From an uncultured Flavobacteriales bacterium (lineage in GTDB: Bacteria; Bacteroidota; Bacteroidia; Flavobacteriales; UBA1820): a DNA stretch of 64,000 nucleotides. Shown here piece by piece: positions 41,871 to 49,113 of the stretch. Made by a program: the position numbers and the translations under genes. Location: positions 1 to 64,000 of the forward strand of contig CABSLV010000005.1 in NCBI GenBank assembly GCA_902478645.1. The letters are read 5' to 3'. The first letter of the stretch is position 1. Every line of letters begins with the position of its first letter. Below the pieces are notes generated by a model. That model was given only the letters and a program-made list of their open reading frames with translations, searched no databases and was not told where the DNA came from.

Positions 41871-43346
41871 ATGACGCATCTTATTTTTCTCTCTGCCCTA
41901 CTGTTGCTCATCAGTATTGTTTTGAGCAAGACTTCCCATAAATTCGGCACACCGTCCCTGCTCCTGTTTTTGATCACGGGAATGCTGGCTGGTTCGGAAG
42001 GCATCGGAGGCATCGAATTCGACGACTATCAATTTGCCCAATTCGTGGGCAATATCGCCTTGATCTTCATCATATATTCAGGTGGACTAGAAACTAAGTT
42101 TTCCACCATCCGTCCCGTATTGACCGAAGGCATTATTTTGTCTACACTGGGTGTTTTGCTGTCAGTTTTCGCTGTGGGAGGATTCGTGTATTTGGTAACT
42201 GATTTTTCCTTGTTAGTCTCTCTGCTTATCGGGGCGATCGTCTCCTCCACCGACGCAGCGGCCGTGTTCGGCGTATTCCGAAGCCGGAAAATGGGGCTCA
42301 AACACAACCTGCGCCCGCTGCTGGAGTTGGAAAGCGGCTCGAACGACCCGATGGCCTACATCATGACCACCACGTTCATCTACCTGATCCAGGAACCCAA
42401 TACCTCCTTTGCCACCATCGGGTGGATGCTGGTGCGCTCCATCGTCCTGGGCTCCATCGCCGGGTGGGCCTTCGGAAAAGCCTCGCTGTGGGTGATCAAC
42501 CGTATCAAACTGGACACCGACGGACTGTACCCGGTGCTGATGATGGCCACTACACTGCTCACCTTTGCCGCAACGGACCTGACCGGGGGCAACGGTTTCC
42601 TGGCCATCTACATCTCGGCCATCATCCTGGGCAACAGCAACTTCGTACACAAACGCAGCCTGATGCAGTTCAACGACGGTCTGGCCTGGCTGATGCAGGT
42701 GGTGATGTTCCTCATGCTGGGACTGCTGGTCTATCCCTCGGAGATCGTCCCGGTGATCGGCATCGGGATCGTCATCTCGTTCTTCATGATCCTGGTAGCC
42801 CGTCCGGTAGTCGTGTTTATCCTGATGGCTTTCTCCAAGTTTTCGGCCCGCGACAAGATCTTCATCTCCTGGGGAGGGTTGCGCGGAGCGGTGCCCATCG
42901 TCTTTGCTTCCTACGCATTGGTATCGGGCGTACCGCAGGCCAATACGATCTTCAACATCGTGTTCTTTATCTCGATCTCCTCGGTACTCATCCAAGGGAC
43001 TTCGCTGCCGCTGATGGCGCGCTGGCTGCGGCTCGACCTGCCGGGCAGCGACGCCCGCCAGCACCCGCTGGACTACGAGACCTCCGAGAGTTTCAAGAGC
43101 GAACTGGTCGAGGTAACGGCCCGCCCCGGCTCCTTTATCGTGGACAAGAAAGTGGTGGACCTGAAGATCCCCCACTCGGTGATGATCATCCTGGTGTATC
43201 GGGACGGGAAATACTTTGCTCCGAACGGTTCGACGGTCATCGAACAGGGCGACATCCTGACCTTGATGTCCGAAAGCCAGACGGACGTAGAACGTGTTCG
43301 CTCACTGTGCCAAAGAACCCCCTCGGAGCCAGCGGAAAAGGATTAA
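41871..43346 (+). CDS. K+/H+ antiporter, NhaP2/CvrA-like, with TrkA-C domain
   Basis: A 491-residue CPA1-type cation/proton antiporter. About 12 membrane helices (residues 1-390) contain the ion-site region GAIVSSTDAAAVFGVFR and ELESGSNDPMAYIM, and WGGLRGAVPIVFASYAL near 340. The C-terminal 90 residues form a TrkA-C-like regulatory domain (VDLKIPHSVMIILVYRDGKY), as in NhaP2/CvrA. Such antiporters lower cytoplasmic K+ or Na+ under alkaline or osmotic stress. It follows EamA by 22 bp. Confidence 0.92.
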   Translation: MTHLIFLSALLLLISIVLSKTSHKFGTPSLLLFLITGMLAGSEGIGGIEFDDYQFAQFVGNIALIFIIYSGGLETKFSTIRPVLTEGIILSTLGVLLSVFAVGGFVYLVTDFSLLVSLLIGAIVSSTDAAAVFGVFRSRKMGLKHNLRPLLELESGSNDPMAYIMTTTFIYLIQEPNTSFATIGWMLVRSIVLGSIAGWAFGKASLWVINRIKLDTDGLYPVLMMATTLLTFAATDLTGGNGFLAIYISAIILGNSNFVHKRSLMQFNDGLAWLMQVVMFLMLGLLVYPSEIVPVIGIGIVISFFMILVARPVVVFILMAFSKFSARDKIFISWGGLRGAVPIVFASYALVSGVPQANTIFNIVFFISISSVLIQGTSLPLMARWLRLDLPGSDARQHPLDYETSESFKSELVEVTARPGSFIVDKKVVDLKIPHSVMIILVYRDGKYFAPNGSTVIEQGDILTLMSESQTDVERVRSLCQRTPSEPAEKD

Positions 43347-43448
43347 AGAAAATGCAACGAATCCTATCCCCTCGCTCTTTTTCCTGTTCCCGAAAAGAAC
43401 ATTTAACGCATACACCGAAAAAAACACGATTTTTTATCGATTAATTCA

Positions 43449-43456
43449 TACATTTG
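43449..43456 (+). promoter_or_regulatory. -7 box of the PCMD lipoprotein gene
   Basis: TACATTTG matches the consensus exactly, 19 bases before the ATG at 43475. Confidence 0.5.
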
Positions 43457-43474
43457 CTGCGCTTTATCAAACTC

Positions 43475-44611
43475 ATGAAAAACCGACTCATGTCCACATT
43501 CAACAAACTCTTCGTCCTGGCCGCAGCCTGTTCCCTCGCTTTTTCCTGCGAAAAAGTGAACAAATTGAACGACCGGACGAGCATCGACAGCTTTATCGTC
43601 ACCGCCGCTTCCAGCGGTGTCAAGGTGAAAAGCGTGGAGATCATCCCTTCGGACAATCCGGACGACAACCGGATCGTGATAACCACCGACGCTACCAACA
43701 CGGACTATCCGTATTCGGTGCTGGTCGAACCCACCTTCTCGGGCGCAGAAAAGATCTTTTACATTCCTACCCTCTCGGGTAGCGAAAGCCAGGAGTGGGA
43801 TTTCATGTCCCCGCTCACCTTCACCTACGGACAGACCTACCGGTTTGTCCTGATCGCCGAAAGCGGACTGGTCAATACCTACACCATCTCGCTCTCGGAC
43901 AACGCCACCGGCGGAGGCGACTACCTGGAAGAGTTGTTCCAGATACCCAACAGCGACTTCGAGCAGTGGATCAACACCAACACCAACAAGGTCAACCTCA
44001 ACCCGACCTCCATCGAAGGCAACAACTACTGGTGCACGGCCAACAACTATTTCGTACAGGGCACCCTGCCGGCCAGCGGTCCCAACGGACTTTGCGCCCA
44101 GATGACGACCAAGAAAGTCGACTTCGTTTACCGCACCATCGCCGCCGGGACCACCTTTACCGGAAACTTCTCCTCGAATGTCAACCTGGACAACCCGCGG
44201 CAGATGACTTTCTTCGGTTCGCATTTCATCAAACGACCCACCTCGATGACCTTCCGCATGAGCTACAAAGCGGGCGAACAGTTGCAGAAGGTAGAAAACG
44301 GCAACTTCGTCAACCTCTCGGGCAAAGACCGGGGACAGGCCTGGATACAACTGCTCCACTATTCCGGCCAGGGGGAAATGGAATACCACAAGGATCCGGC
44401 CGCCAACATCCAAGTTGTGGGCAACGGCGAACTGGTCATCGACGACACCAACGGCTGGGTGGAAGCGACGATAGACATCACCTATACCGACCCGACCACC
44501 ATTCCGAACTACATCGCCATTGTATTTACCTCGAGCATCCGGGGCGATTACTTCGAAGGCGCACCGGGCAGCGTACTGATGATCGACGATGTCCGCTTGA
44601 ACTACGAGTAG
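43475..44611 (+). CDS. PCMD-domain lipoprotein
   Basis: A 378-residue lipoprotein. The signal ends in lipobox LAFSC (about Cys25). The mid-region (about 30-135) looks like beta-sandwich domains, and the C-terminal half carries the PCMD (putative carbohydrate metabolism) signature: IPNSDFEQWI near residue 155, GSHFIKRPTSMTFRMSYKAG near 250, and the final DDVRLNYE. PCMD lipoproteins are thought to be surface glycan-related proteins, but biochemical evidence is limited. ATG at 43475 follows an exact promoter box; an ATG 15 bases later is possible. The barrel gene follows 30 bp downstream, suggesting a two-gene envelope operon. Confidence 0.87.
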   Translation: MKNRLMSTFNKLFVLAAACSLAFSCEKVNKLNDRTSIDSFIVTAASSGVKVKSVEIIPSDNPDDNRIVITTDATNTDYPYSVLVEPTFSGAEKIFYIPTLSGSESQEWDFMSPLTFTYGQTYRFVLIAESGLVNTYTISLSDNATGGGDYLEELFQIPNSDFEQWINTNTNKVNLNPTSIEGNNYWCTANNYFVQGTLPASGPNGLCAQMTTKKVDFVYRTIAAGTTFTGNFSSNVNLDNPRQMTFFGSHFIKRPTSMTFRMSYKAGEQLQKVENGNFVNLSGKDRGQAWIQLLHYSGQGEMEYHKDPAANIQVVGNGELVIDDTNGWVEATIDITYTDPTTIPNYIAIVFTSSIRGDYFEGAPGSVLMIDDVRLNYE

Positions 44612-44641
44612 TCCTTCCTTATTTTCAAACACGAGAAAACC

Positions 44642-45466
44642 ATGAAAACAAAAATATACGCCCTGTTGCTGACCGCCCTGCTGAGCATCCCCTGCCTGCA
44701 GGCCGGGGATATGGAAAAAAGCCTCGCATCCGACACCCCTGAAACGACCGATACCACGGTCTTGAAACGCCGCATTTCCATCGGTGTTTTGGCCGGGACG
44801 GACATCGGAGGGGCCGTTCCCTATCCGTTCAAACATATCCCGGACAAATTCAACCCCTATCCGCAGCTTTCCATCGCTCTGGGAGCCAAGGTAAACATCC
44901 CCTTGAAAGGTAAAAAATGGGGCCTTGGTGCCGAAGTAACCTACAAACGGATTGCACTTGATGCCGATGCACGCGTGGAAAACCAGCGTTTCGAGGGAAA
45001 CGACCAGGGAGAAAGGAAAACGCAATATTTCTCGGGAACGGCCGGGATGTCCATGGCATTCAACATGGTAGAGGTTCCTGTCTATGTCCGTTACGCCTTC
45101 ACTTCCGGGCAAGGAAGCCATCTGCTGTTCGGTGTTTACGGAGCCTACTACCTCAACAGCCGCTTCAATGTGACCGCCACCAAAGGCTACGTAGGCAACG
45201 AACCCGACGAATTCCGCAATGCGGTTACTCCGGAAGCCCCCATCCACATGGACTTCTCTTCGTCGATGGATTCCTGGGATGCCGGATTGCTGCTCGGATA
45301 CGAAAAGAAACTGTTCTCCCGTTTCGACATCGGCCTTCGGGTAACTTTCGGACTGAAGGACATCTTTACCTCGGACAACAAATACTTCGACTACAAGATG
45401 CTTCAGATGCGCGGAACACTCACTTTGAGCTACGACCTGTTCGTACTCCGTACGCGCGACAAATAA
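44642..45466 (+). CDS. PorT-like outer-membrane beta-barrel protein
   Basis: A 274-residue protein with a signal peptide ending at about residue 21 (CLQAG). The rest alternates hydrophobic and polar residues in barrel-like strands (RRISIGVLAGTDIGGAV, LSIALGAKVNIPL, FGVYGAYYLNSRFNV), typical of the outer-membrane beta-barrel 2 (PorT-like) family of Bacteroidota. It lies 30 bp after the PCMD lipoprotein and ends before a strong terminator, so the pair are likely made together. Confidence 0.85.
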   Translation: MKTKIYALLLTALLSIPCLQAGDMEKSLASDTPETTDTTVLKRRISIGVLAGTDIGGAVPYPFKHIPDKFNPYPQLSIALGAKVNIPLKGKKWGLGAEVTYKRIALDADARVENQRFEGNDQGERKTQYFSGTAGMSMAFNMVEVPVYVRYAFTSGQGSHLLFGVYGAYYLNSRFNVTATKGYVGNEPDEFRNAVTPEAPIHMDFSSSMDSWDAGLLLGYEKKLFSRFDIGLRVTFGLKDIFTSDNKYFDYKMLQMRGTLTLSYDLFVLRTRDK

Positions 45467-45510
45467 GTGGGGGCGTCATCCTTTCCGAAAACGGATACCG
45501 ATCCGATATA

Positions 45511-45547
45511 AAAAACCGGGGGAGCATTTCTTGCTCCCCCGGTTTTT
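45511..45547. terminator. Bidirectional intrinsic terminator
   Basis: A 16-bp perfect stem (45511-45526 with 45532-45547) with a five-base loop is flanked by A- and T-runs, so it can end both the barrel operon and the converging histone-like gene. Confidence 0.9.
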
Positions 45548-45569
45548 TATAACAACTTCGCCGAAGCCA

Positions 45570-45746
45570 TTACTTCTTGGCAGCGTCGATGGATTTTGCG
45601 CGGAACTCCTTGAACATCTTGGTCAGTTCCAACGAAGCCTTGCGGGCGCGGGTGCCGGCAGCCTTATTGCCTTTTACCACGTTAGCTTCGGCGTCTTTTA
45701 CGAAACTATCGATCTGCTCTTTGATTTGATCAAGTAAATTTTTCAT
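45570..45746 (-). CDS. Histone H1-like DNA-binding protein
   Basis: A 58-residue, lysine-rich helical protein. It begins MKNLLDQIKEQIDSF and contains VVKGNKAAGTRARKASLELT in the middle and a basic tail ending DAAKK, the pattern of the histone H1-like (Hc1-type) proteins found across Bacteroidota. These are presumed nucleoid proteins. The ATG lies at 45746 and TAA at 45570. A TATATTTG box at 45847-45854 predicts a leader of about 95 bases, long for such a small gene. It converges on the barrel operon at a shared terminator. Confidence 0.85.
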   Translation of the reverse strand: MKNLLDQIKEQIDSFVKDAEANVVKGNKAAGTRARKASLELTKMFKEFRAKSIDAAKK

Positions 45747-45846
45747 GTCGAAAACAAATTTTAGGTTATGTATTAAGTGTTAATTGTACTTCCTGTATTC
45801 GCTTTAACGCCTTACAGTCAAAACCATGCGACTTGGTCTTTACCTG

Positions 45847-45854
45847 CAAATATA
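45847..45854 (-). promoter_or_regulatory. -7 box of the histone-like gene
   Basis: TATATTTG on the minus strand is an exact TAnnTTTG match about 100 bases before the ATG. The rest of the 221-bp region up to 45967 is AT-rich and shows no other feature. Confidence 0.45.
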
Positions 45855-45967
45855 TTCATATTTCCAAATAAGCGGAAATATTATTGTTAAAAATTCCTAC
45901 CGGTTTTCTTTTTTAACACATTGCCCGAGAACGCACTACCGTTTCGTTTCCGACAAAAAAACACTTT

Positions 45968-46366
45968 TTACAGCACCCACGGGAAGCGAAAACAAGCCTC
46001 GTCGTACAGACAATAATCGGCCGTTCCGTTCACCGCAAAGGTCTTGACCGTGGCCGCCTCGGCGAGCAATTCCTTCGCATAACGGACCGTCGTTCCGGTC
46101 TTGATCCGGTCTTCGACCAGCAGCACCCGCTTGCCTGCAAAGTCGAAATCGATCGGGCGGAGCAACTTCGGCCGATCGTACAACTTGTTCTGGCATTCGT
46201 CGCGGAGGTTGAGCCGCAGCAAATACACCGGCAAGCCCAACTTGCGGCACAAGATCCCCGCCGGGAGGATTCCTCCGTCGGCTATGGCCACGATCATGTC
46301 GAACGGTTCGTCGATGCGCAAGGCGCGGAAGCGCTCCATCACCTGCTCAAAAGGTTTGGTTTCCAT
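45968..46366 (-). CDS. Phosphoribosyltransferase-domain protein
   Basis: A 132-residue type I phosphoribosyltransferase. The PRPP loop reads VLLVEDRIKTGTT (about 85-97), with the usual acidic pair replaced by Glu-Asp in a slightly altered loop, and an early VAIADGGILPAGIL (about 27-40). The family includes hypoxanthine/xanthine and orotate enzymes; the small size and basic central region fit a nucleobase PRTase but the base cannot be named. The ATG at 46366 is used because the upstream in-frame sequence is a Lys/Arg-rich spacer translation. Confidence 0.85.
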   Translation of the reverse strand: METKPFEQVMERFRALRIDEPFDMIVAIADGGILPAGILCRKLGLPVYLLRLNLRDECQNKLYDRPKLLRPIDFDFAGKRVLLVEDRIKTGTTVRYAKELLAEAATVKTFAVNGTADYCLYDEACFRFPWVL

Positions 46367-46475
46367 CGTCGTATTTCCTTGTTTTCTCTTTTTGTTTCTC
46401 TTTCTCTTCGGGACACCCCCGCGTTTTCCTTTTCGTTTCTCGCGCTCGGTCGGAGTGCCGTTCCGGAGTCCGAAA
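46367..46475 (-). other. Purine-rich spacer between menF and the phosphoribosyltransferase gene
   Basis: The plus strand is strongly T/C-rich from about 46373 to 46440, and the minus-strand transcript is G/A-rich. No hairpin with a T-run was seen, so transcription may continue from menF. It resembles spacers at 38700-38830 and 48043-48199. Confidence 0.55.
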
Positions 46476-47570
46476 TCAATCCTGCGCAAAGTACTCGGCC
46501 AAGGGTGCTACGGCCGAGAGCTTTCTCTCGGTCTCGTCCCACTCCTGCACCGGATCGCTGTCCGAGAGGATGCCGCCTCCGGCATAGAGGAGCAATTCCC
46601 CTTTCCGAGCCTGCATGCAGCGGATATTGACGTAGAGTTCCGCCGACTTTTCCCCCGCGAGGTTCAACTCGCCGAGATAGCCGCCGTAAAACTCCCGCGG
46701 GTATCCCTCGTAGTGACGGATAAACTCCATCGCCTCCCGACGCGGATACCCGCACAAGGCCGGAGTAGGCGCCAGATTGCGCAACAGGGTGTTCATGTCC
46801 AGTTCGTCGGTAGCCTGAGCTTCGATCCGGCTGCACAGATGCACCACCGGCCCGGCCGACTGGTTGCCCGGGGTGGAGACACTCACCGTAGCCGCACCGC
46901 TGCGCTCCAACGCATCCTTGATAAATACGCTGACGATGGCCTGTTCCTCCACGTTTTTCCGATCCCATCGGTACATCCGGTCGCCCTGGTAGGGCAAGGT
47001 TCCGGCCAGAGCCATGCTGCGCAACTGTTTTCCGCGCCGAAGCAGCAGCAACTCGGGCGATGCACCGAACCAGCGGCCTATCCGGGGATGCGAAAAACAG
47101 TACACGAACGCCTCGGGATACTGCACGGCCAGCGCCGAGAACAACCCCGCTGCATCGACCCGGGAACACGGCAAGGCTACGCGCCGCGAGACCACGACCT
47201 TTTCCAGCGTGCCTTGCTGCAAAGCATCCTTGGCCCGGCCGACGAGCTCGACATAGTGTTCCCGATCCTCTTCCCCCCAGCGGTACACGCCTTCCGTCTG
47301 CCGGGGCAGATTTTCTGCAACCGGAAGGGAGGACATCGGGAATTCGGCTACCGCTCCGGGGCGCAACAAGACCGAAGGTACGCTCTCACTGGCAAACGGA
47401 GCAAAGACAAAACCCCGGTCGGCGTTGGCATTTTCCACCACATGAAGATCCTCGCTGCGGTCGATCAACACCTTGACCGTATCTTCTCCCGGCAACCGAT
47501 ACACGGCAAAGGGGAAACTTCCCTTGGCCAGGATTTTCATCACCGCCGTAAAATCTGCTTTTGCACTCAT
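46476..47570 (-). CDS. menF: Isochorismate synthase (menaquinone pathway)
   Basis: A 364-residue chorismate-utilising enzyme. Motifs include VVVSRRVALPCS near 130, SPELLLLRRGKQLRSMALAG (about 170-190) and the C-terminal YAGGGILSDSDPVQEWDETERK region, which holds the chorismate and Mg2+ ligands. The length and absence of an amidotransferase domain favour isochorismate over anthranilate synthase. With a hotdog thioesterase gene 4 bp upstream it forms a menaquinone unit: isochorismate feeds MenD, while the thioesterase would act on dihydroxynaphthoyl-CoA. Other men genes are not in the window. Menaquinol is the electron donor for the cytochrome bd encoded at 52-55 kb. Confidence 0.92.
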   Translation of the reverse strand: MSAKADFTAVMKILAKGSFPFAVYRLPGEDTVKVLIDRSEDLHVVENANADRGFVFAPFASESVPSVLLRPGAVAEFPMSSLPVAENLPRQTEGVYRWGEEDREHYVELVGRAKDALQQGTLEKVVVSRRVALPCSRVDAAGLFSALAVQYPEAFVYCFSHPRIGRWFGASPELLLLRRGKQLRSMALAGTLPYQGDRMYRWDRKNVEEQAIVSVFIKDALERSGAATVSVSTPGNQSAGPVVHLCSRIEAQATDELDMNTLLRNLAPTPALCGYPRREAMEFIRHYEGYPREFYGGYLGELNLAGEKSAELYVNIRCMQARKGELLLYAGGGILSDSDPVQEWDETERKLSAVAPLAEYFAQD

Positions 47571-47574
47571 CTTA

Positions 47575-48042
47575 TTATTCCTTCTTTTTAAGGCCGTTCT
47601 CCGCCGCACTCTTGGGCAGGATGACGTTGGTTACCTTTCCCACCGAGACCAGCCGTCCGTCCTGTGCCCGGACTTCCACTTGCCACAACTGCGTGGTACG
47701 TCCCACATGTACCGCACGGGCGGTAGCGGTGAGCAGGTCGCCCTCCCTTCCGGGACTCAGGTGCGAAGCCGAGACGTCGATCCCGAGTACGATCTCCCGC
47801 TCCGGATCCAGAAAAAGGTACGAACCGGAACTTCCGGCCGTCTCCAGCAGCGCCATCGTCGCCCCTCCATGCAGAAAGCCTTCGGTGCGCAGATGCAGCT
47901 GCGTTACTTTCATCGTGCAGGCGATCCAGTCCTCTCCCACCGCCGTGTAGCGGATGCCGAGGGTCTCCATCAGCGTTCCGGGGCAGATGGCGTTCATCCG
48001 GGATAGGATCTGCTCTTGGCTCAATTTTATTCTTTCTCTCAC
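47575..48042 (-). CDS. PaaI-type hotdog thioesterase (candidate DHNA-CoA hydrolase)
   Basis: A protein of about 155 residues with the hotdog-fold signature FLHGGATMALLETAGS (about 60-75) and the strand DVSASHLSPGREGDLL. The acidic residue for hydrolysis is probably the Glu in ALLETAG. Next to menF the best guess is 1,4-dihydroxy-2-naphthoyl-CoA hydrolase (MenI). The start is uncertain: I took the GTG at 48042 (giving RERIKLSQEQIL), since starting at the first ATG (47997) would drop the N-terminal helix shared by the family. The stop is 4 bp before the menF start. Confidence 0.82.
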   Translation of the reverse strand: MRERIKLSQEQILSRMNAICPGTLMETLGIRYTAVGEDWIACTMKVTQLHLRTEGFLHGGATMALLETAGSSGSYLFLDPEREIVLGIDVSASHLSPGREGDLLTATARAVHVGRTTQLWQVEVRAQDGRLVSVGKVTNVILPKSAAENGLKKKE

Positions 48043-48199
48043 AACGTTCGTTTTTTCTCGTCCAATGATAATTGTTTCCAGCGCCTGTTTTTCCGTTTTC
48101 CCTATCGGGTCTCCGTCCTGCCTTGTCCAGCCCTCTCTTCTTTCTTTCCTCTCCCCTTTCTCCTCCTTCCCTTTCCCGGGAGCCTCGCTTCCGGCCCTG
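48043..48199 (-). other. Purine-rich spacer upstream of the thioesterase gene
   Basis: The plus strand is pyrimidine-rich from about 48050 to 48180, so the minus-strand transcript is G/A-rich. It includes CTCCCGGGAAAGGG shortly after the stop of the upstream metallo-hydrolase gene. No gene is visible. Confidence 0.55.
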
Positions 48200-48973
48200 T
48201 CAAAAATCGATCTCCAAGGTATCGTAGGCCAGGTGTACCCCTTCGGGAAGCAAGGTTTCCGCCTGGGCGGCAAAACCCATCGCTTCGCTGATGTGGGTGA
48301 AATACGTCCGTTTGGGTGCCACGCGCCGCACCACTTCCAGCGCTTCGGGCAGGATCATGTGGGTGGGGTGCGGATCGCTGTGGCGCAAACAGTTGAGCAC
48401 CAACACGTCGACCCCTTCGAGCAGGCGGTAGGAGGACTCGAACATCTGTTTGACATCGGTCAGGTAAGCCAGGTTTCCGATGCGGTAACCCGTTACGTCG
48501 ATCCATCCGTGGTTGGCCGGGATGGGGATCACCCGCACGTCCCGTACGTAAAACGGCTCGTCGGTAATGATGTGTTCGGCAACGGTCGGGGCTCCGGGAT
48601 AACGGTCCGCTCCTTTGGCAAAAACGTATGCAAAGCGCGCCTTGAGCGAATCCATCACTTCCTTCTTGGCATACAGGTCGATGTCGTGGCTGCGGAAGTA
48701 ACAGATGGGGCGCACGTCGTCCAAACCGGCCGTATGGTCGGAATGCTGGTGGGTGAACAGGATGCCGTCCAGGTCGGACAGGCCGGCGCGCAGCATTTGG
48801 TAGCGGAAGTCCGGTCCGCAATCGAGCAGGATGATGTGTCCGTTGTCGGTGACGATGGCGGCCGAGGTGCGCAGGCGGTTGTCGCGCGGATCGGTCGATC
48901 GTGACACGGGGCTCTTGCTGCCGATCATCGGTACGCCCTGCGAGGTTCCTGTTCCCAAAAATATCAACTTCAT
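48200..48973 (-). CDS. Metallo-beta-lactamase-fold hydrolase, PhnP-like
   Basis: A 257-residue MBL-fold enzyme. The dinuclear metal motif reads FTHQHSDHTAGLDDVRP (about 78-94), with the N-terminal LGTGTSQGVPMIG and CGPDFRYQML segments typical of the PhnP/cyclic phosphodiesterase branch. Further ligands are the His in PANHG (about 165) and the conserved Asp in YLTDVKQ. PhnP acts on cyclic ribose phosphate; related enzymes act on other phosphodiesters, so the substrate is not certain. The ATG at 48973 is chosen over in-frame spacer sequence. Confidence 0.88.
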   Translation of the reverse strand: MKLIFLGTGTSQGVPMIGSKSPVSRSTDPRDNRLRTSAAIVTDNGHIILLDCGPDFRYQMLRAGLSDLDGILFTHQHSDHTAGLDDVRPICYFRSHDIDLYAKKEVMDSLKARFAYVFAKGADRYPGAPTVAEHIITDEPFYVRDVRVIPIPANHGWIDVTGYRIGNLAYLTDVKQMFESSYRLLEGVDVLVLNCLRHSDPHPTHMILPEALEVVRRVAPKRTYFTHISEAMGFAAQAETLLPEGVHLAYDTLEIDF

Positions 48974-49113
48974 GGTTTGCGTTGCTTTTTCTCCCTTCTC
49001 CGTTCCTGTCTTCTCGCTCTCTCCCTCTATCCATCCTTCCGGGACACTCCCGCCGTCCCCTTTTCCTCTCCCCCCACCTCCGGTTTTCTGCACCCTGATG
49101 GGAGGGAATAGGT
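48974..49113 (-). other. Purine-rich spacer between the Ca2+ ATPase and metallo-hydrolase genes
   Basis: The plus strand is pyrimidine-rich over about 120 bases. The minus-strand transcript begins, after the ATPase stop at 49114, with CTATTCCCTCCC, and contains GGAGTGTCCCGGAAGGATGG in the middle of a G/A-rich run. No gene is visible. Confidence 0.55.

Noticed and set aside
46367..46489. Lys/Arg-rich N-terminal extension of the phosphoribosyltransferase
   Set aside because: It is a translation of a purine-rich spacer and has no family match; the internal ATG fits the normal PRTase length.
46485..46495. TACTTTGC at the end of menF as a promoter for the phosphoribosyltransferase gene
   Set aside because: It encodes the last residues of menF (Tyr-Phe-Ala) and has no -33 partner; may be coincidence.
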